Origin: Protonemura montana
Lineage: Eukaryota > Arthropoda > Insecta > Plecoptera > Nemouridae
Direction of reading: 5' to 3'
DNA length: 64,000 nt
Assembly: GCA_947568835.1 (NCBI GenBank)
Contig: OX387609.1
Span: 7,207,660-7,271,659, forward strand
In this document: positions 58,901 through 64,000 of the stretch, piece after piece
Position numbering within the stretch: the stretch's first letter is position 1
Layout: each line of letters opens with the position of its first letter
Program-made: the position numbers and the translations under genes
Notes under the pieces: generated by a model
Told to the model about the DNA's origin: nothing
Seen by the model: only the letters and a program-made list of their open reading frames with translations
The model's database searches: none

Positions 58901-61900
58901 TCTTGTGTTTCTGGTTGCAGGCTGCTGCAGATCTCGTCTTTCAACGGCAAGATGAACGCGCTAAACGAGGTAAACAAGGTGATTGCCAGCGTCACTTACT
59001 ATCCTCATCGCCACAACGGGATCGACGAGGAAGAGTGGCTCACAGCCGAGCGGATGGCGGTGAGTAGGCCGTTTTGTCTGTCATCAGTTCCTAGTTGTAT
59101 CTTGTCGTATTTCTCTTCATTGTTTCTTGCATGGTCTGCCTCGTAAGTCTATTGAGTCGCGTTCAGAAGCGTTCCATTTTAAGAGGTTCAAATTTTCAGT
59201 TTGCAAGCCATACAAAGCAACGGCCATATCGGCCAGTTTTACAGAGTCTGGTTACTTAAATGACCGCCAGTTAGAGACTTTATATTTGTGGTTTCACTCG
59301 CAGCCGATCAAATGCTTCCATTTTAATTTTTCCCAGACGTTATGATTTTACCTCGACTTTGTAAACTAACTCGTTAAAAGTCCAGGACCAGGACGTTACA
59401 AATTTGCGATTCCTCTCTTTAACTCTCTCCAAATTCGCTTATTCCAGGAAACTGAACTTATCAACTTTAACCAATCCTTGAACCCTAAGATTTCTTAGGG
59501 TTCTTGTCATATTTTTCAAATTCTCATGCAAGCTTGTATACTCAAAGAGTTGCTGCTCAGAACAAAATGAATCAAATTCAACACAACGGCTGCATGCAAA
59601 CGTCAGATGAGTTAAAACCCGGTGCCGCAATTCCAGGTGTGGATCAAGGAGAACTGCGTGCTGCAAATCGTGCTGCGCGACTCGCTCCACCAGCCGCAGT
59701 ACGTCGAGAAGCTCGAGAAGATTCTGCGTTTCGTCATCAAAGAGCGGTCGCTGAGCCTCGACGACCTCGACAACCTGTGGGCGGCGCAGGCCGGCAAACA
59801 CGAGGCAATCGTCAAGAACGTGCACGACTTACTTGCCAAGCTCGCGTGGGACTTCTCGCCCGAGCAACTCGACCACCTCTTTGAGTGCTTTCAGGTAAGA
59901 GATGCGCGTTTGGCAATTTGCAAGTTACATCCTCTTGGTAGACTTTCTGCAGAGCAAACAAGCCGAAGTGACCACCCGATGGCGCTTGCGGCTGTTCTTT
60001 TTAAGAAAATTTACAACAAAATAATTACTTCTCAAAATATCCATACAATATAACAATAAAATCTCAACTTAAATGCTAAATCTTTATCTAATACCAATGT
60101 ATAATCGTTGAGGTTAGCGTCAATGAAGATTATTTAAGCGTAAACCAGTCTGGGTGCAGAAAATGTAAGTCTGGTTAGACGATGGTTTGTAACTCTGGCT
60201 TGTGGTTGCAGGCGAGCTGGACAAATGCCAACAAGAAGCAACGAGAACGCTTGCTGGAGCTGATACGACGACTTGCCGAAGATGATAAGGATGGCGTGAT
60301 GGCTCACAAGGTAAGAAGTCGCAATTGACACGAGACTCTTTTAAACGTTCTTTTAATATCACGCACAAATCATCGTTTTGTGCTTTACGTCTGATGTATA
60401 CTTCCTAAAACATCAATGTTCTATAGCTTTATTTGCTAGATTTGTAGTATACCTGTATTTAAATACCAAGCAAGGCTAGGTACACGTTGCAATTTTCTCT
60501 TTTAACACCTGCGGCAAGCAGTGAATATTCTTCTGGATATTCTTTGAGATCCGTAAAGAAGAGTTAAGGCTTAAACCCAGGAGTCACCCAATCACAGACT
60601 GTTTCCAAATTTTCGTGAGTTCAAAGGGGGGGGGGGGGGGGGGGGGGGGGATCTACTGAGCACATTTTAAGTTAAAACGCCCACAAATTTGGCAGTAAAG
60701 TTGTTATTACCATGGTTCTGAAAATTTAGAAAGACCATCTGTGGTATGCCTTATCTTCAAACTTAAACTCTGCTTTGTTGATCCAGCACCAGCATGAATA
60801 AACATAACTCAAAGGAATTGCATCAGCGTATTAATATAGATTGGTACAGAAATACACATCTCCACTCGTCATTTCTTATCATGTTTCTTATTTTCTCAAG
60901 TTCAGCTTTTAGAGGTACCTAAAAAGCTAGAGTAAGGTCCAAAGCCAAAGTAAAACTTGCCAGGTACTAAACACAGACGTTGTCATCTCAACATCTGCAG
61001 GTGCTGACTCTATTCTGGAACCTGGCTCACTCCGAGGACGTGCCTACGGACATAATCGACCAGGCGTTGTGCGCGCACGTCAAGATCCTCGACTACAGCT
61101 GCTCCCAGGAGCGGGACGCGCAGAAGTGGGTGTGGCTTGACAACTGCGTTGACGAGCTCAAGTCCGGGGACAAGTGGGCGCTGCCGGCGCTCAAGCAGAT
61201 CCGCGAGATCTGCTGTCTGTACGAGCCCTCGCCGAATATCAATCACAGCCAGCGGAGCCATCACATATACTATAGGTGGGTGACTCGTACGTTTGTTACC
61301 CGTTCGTTTGTTATCAAGGGTTTTAGCTGCTAGAGCTGCTAAAATACTTTGTTCTGAAAGTAGGTGGGCTTTGGTTTAGTTTCGATTTCATCAGTTTTTA
61401 ATTGGAAAAGGCATCGTTCTTTTGGTGAACAAAGCAGTTACAAACATGTTGTGCCCTAACTTTATCTGTCACAATCGGTCATATCTATTTCAATTAATTG
61501 TGTATCCCATTTTTAAGTTCCCGCAATCATTTATCGATGTAATTTTCATGTAACGTAAACTTATTTATGCCCTTCGAAGGGTGTGTTTCTTCAATTTTTT
61601 GATGTTACGTCACTACTGTGGGTGGGTGGAGTTTTAGAACAATTGTTTCTTTGTTTCCAGCACTGATAGTGTTTATATCTCGTTAGTAAGTTTAGCTTAA
61701 GAGATTTTTGAGTAAAAGAGTTTTTTTTTTCTGAAAAAAAGAGGCACACAAATAGCACCCAAAAAAATTAAAAGAAAGAATGAAGCAGCCACTAGGCACA
61801 GAAAAGCACTTTTTGGGGAACTGAAATTGAACAATTTAGGCAAATAATCAGAATTGTATTTTTATATGTTGTTTCTCTGATTTTTGTTTCAGACAAGAAG

Positions 61901-63393
61901 TTATAGAGAAACTCCAAAACCAGCATAGCCTTGTAATTTTAGTGACAAATAGTCTTACGAATTATATGGACAAAATTAGACTGCTAACTAAAGGTGAGCC
62001 GGATGGTTTCGTTCATACTTTTGGCATTTACACAAAAGCACTGGGGCAACGCTGCTCACTGTCTAACCTTTGCATTGCAGAGAATGCCGAGTTGGACCCG
62101 AATACGTTCCTTCCGGATCGCAGGTACAATCACATAGCGCAGGTGCAGGAACGGCTGAACTTCCTGCGCTTTCTGCTCAAGGTAAAGGTTTGTCCTTGTG
62201 TTGTCCCCTTCTCCTACCTCGTCAAACCTCTTCTACTTTCCTCGTCGAACCACCCGATCCTGAAGGTTTGTGTAGTAGGGTTTTCTTTTCAGTTGGTGTT
62301 TGATTAAAATTTGTATTTGTTGTATCCTTAGCTTTCTTACATAGTTTCAAGAGATAGTTGGTTTAGCCAGTTTGTTGTGTTTTATTCTGTGCCTGAAGCT
62401 AGCACTAGTTGTAGCCTGTTGATTTTGTAATTTTTTAAATCTGTCTTCAAAAAGTTATACTTAATAGTCCTACTATTCTGTTTCCGTGCTGTAGTTTAAA
62501 AAAAGCATAGCAGATGCATGGTTTAGAGCCTGTGGTCTATTTTCAACCTCCTTGCTCGTTCACTATAATCTAGCTCATTATCGATCCTCTTCTTTCCTGC
62601 TTAACTCTACATCCCGGTTAAATACTTTCCATTACCGCTACAGTATGATATTGTGTTTATTATTTATTTATTTTATACAACTGGCAAATTTTTGTCTTGT
62701 TCAATGTGGGGAAGTTTTTGTGAAGTGTATATTATTGGCATTCCGCGTGCCAAATGCAGCCAATCGTGATAAATAATAATTATTCTTATTATTATTCGCT
62801 TTTAAAAGAAAGTGTGTACGCCCTACTGGTTTATCAGGTTTCAAAGTTTATTTTTATTTTTATTTTATTTATTTAATAACAACTTTGGAGTAGGTATATA
62901 AATACATTGTCCGGTGGTTGCTAGAACCGGTAGCTAAAGTTATAAGTTACAATGGTTGAATAATTTGATTGAATTGCTTATTTTACCTCCCATTAGGGCA
63001 TCCATTTCCACCTTTGGTAGGTCATTCCAAGCGCGGACAGCTCGCCCCAGAAGAGAGAATCACCCCACTGCCGTCCGATACCTTTTAACGAAAATTTTCT
63101 TGCTGTGATCTTTTCTTCCAATAAACTTTGGGGGATACATCTGTGTGGACGGGTCTAACTGCTTTGTGTGCTCCGCAGGACGGGCAACTGTGGCTGTGTG
63201 CTGACCAGGCCAAGCAGATCTGGCGGTGCCTGGCTGAGGAGGCGGTGTTCCCGTCTGACCGCGAGGCATGCTTCAAGTGGTTCTCCAAGCTGATGGGCGA
63301 GGAGCCCGACCTCGATCCGGCGATCAACAAGGACTTCTTCGAGGGCAACGTCCTCCAGTTGGATCCCGCGTTGCTCACGGAGAGCGGCATGAA
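55904..63393 (+). CDS. USP9X: Ubiquitin hydrolase USP9X / fat facets, N-terminal part, runs off the window
   Basis: Exons: 55904-55969, 56194-56437, 56523-56748, 57759-58050, 58520-58704, 58921-59059, 59637-59894, 60212-60310, 61001-61275, 61893-61993, 62081-62181, 63179-63393; 733 codons plus two bases, so the next exon lies beyond 64000. The order follows USP9X closely: a short acidic variable N-terminus, [40 protein letters not shown], the very conserved [20 protein letters not shown] and [50 protein letters not shown], ending [14 protein letters not shown]. This is the helical scaffold part; the catalytic UCH domain is not in the window. The family removes ubiquitin from substrates in endocytosis (liquid facets/epsin in Drosophila), TGF-beta and polarity pathways. 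A LINE remnant ends about 40 bp before the last exon, and a 25-bp G-run lies in intron 8. Confidence 0.95.
60555..60770. repeat. Foldback-type repeat around a 25-bp poly-G run
   Basis: 60626-60650 is an uninterrupted run of 25 G. The left arm (ATCACAGACTGTTTCCAAATTTTC) and the right arm (GAAAATTTAGAAAGACCATCTGTGGT) are imperfect inverted repeats, and both resemble the dispersed repeat at 29790. It lies in USP9X intron 8. Confidence 0.55.
62835..63140 (-). mobile_element. LINE 3' fragment in USP9X intron 11
   Basis: The minus strand reads the C-terminal end of a LINE polymerase ([13 protein letters not shown], then after a stop [20 protein letters not shown]) and ends in an AT-rich tail (plus-strand TTTATTTTTATTTTTATTTT near 62848). 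It is 5'-truncated and interrupted by an in-frame stop. It ends about 40 bp before exon 63179. Confidence 0.65.
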
Positions 63394-64000
63394 GTGAGTA
63401 GTGACGATGGTATATGTCTGCGCCGGGTTTACAAGCAGATGTCAATCAAGTTGCGAAAAATGACACGTTGTTGCATTGGTGTTAATCGATTAAACCCTAG
63501 TTAACTTGTTTGTGTGGGAAAATATTTCCTCGTTTTAATTTTGGTAACATTTTAATAGGTTTTGGTTACGTACATTTTTTATTTTTGCAAAAACAGTCAA
63601 TCAACAGTCTAATTTTTGTCCAGTAATGGGTTGTGCAGCGTTTTAACATAATATCTTTGGGAGGACACATTAGAATTGTGTGGGAGAGATTACACTCGAA
63701 ACTAAATCACTTTTTCACATAAAATAATTGTTTTGTGACATGCACGATCGGAAATTGTTTAATCAACGTTTCATAATTCGTGGCTTTTCACTTATAGTGG
63801 AATTTGCAACAGTCTTGTAAGATTGTTGAGAAAAAATATTTGTTGAAATTTGTGTTCCGTACGTAAGAGAAAGAAAAAATGTACCTTTTTGTACATTGTG
63901 TCTATTATTTTTCTAACAACAATTAATTTTGCAAAATGCCTGCTTGTATTGTTTAACATTGTGCCATGCACGTGTCACGTGGTAAACATGTTATGTTTTT
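63394..64000. other. Start of USP9X intron 12
   Basis: AT-rich sequence follows the donor GTGAGT at 63394. No exon, repeat or ORF of note is visible up to the window end. Confidence 0.6.

Overview
The window looks like arthropod nuclear DNA, probably from a hexapod. I infer this from AT-rich introns with GT/AG borders, GC-richer exons, several LINE and SINE families, and genes that read as clear arthropod-type orthologues. No bacterial, organellar or viral gene set is present. Introns are mostly 0.1 to 3.6 kb, so each protein had to be assembled from exons. The exon borders below come from splice-site and reading-frame agreement plus remembered family conservation, with no transcript evidence.

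Layout. 1-5833 is repeat-rich and has no gene I can support: a 5S-rRNA-like SINE, a roughly 405-bp higher-order satellite, tandem units each carrying a TGACGTCA palindrome, and a LINE 3' fragment. 5834-13570 (minus) is EXTL3/botv, 13 exons, 937 aa, a heparan-sulfate glycosyltransferase. 14741-20639 (minus) is NO66/RIOX1, 10 exons, 737 aa, a nucleolar JmjC oxygenase. 21089-22600 is a broken LINE reverse transcriptase. 23371-34575 (minus) is EFTUD2/Snu114, 16 exons, 973 aa, the U5 snRNP GTPase. 35140-39093 (plus) is a CENP-O-like kinetochore protein of 881 aa with a long basic tail made partly of 45-aa repeats. It is head-to-head with EFTUD2 across about 560 bp. 39893-43672 is a complete DNA transposon with 493-bp terminal inverted repeats, an ATAG target duplication and an unbroken 697-codon ORF (Sola-like is my best guess). 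46404-54560 (minus) is a 549-aa leucine-rich-repeat protein of unknown function. Its large last intron holds a complete F-box gene on the opposite strand (47393-49383). 55904 to the right edge (plus) is the 5' part of USP9X/fat facets, 12 exons giving 733 codons, continuing beyond the window.

The genes do not form one pathway. They are housekeeping genes for HS synthesis, ribosome hydroxylation and chromatin, splicing, kinetochore function and deubiquitination, set among mobile DNA.

Most worth a second look: (1) the intact transposon; (2) the CENP-O-like protein with its SPRKK-bearing repeat tail; (3) two oppositely oriented 114-bp repeat arrays flanking EFTUD2 exon 5, a geometry that favours exon circularisation or skipping; (4) the nested F-box gene inside an LRR gene; (5) a 5S-derived SINE family whose two copies carry the body in opposite orientation.
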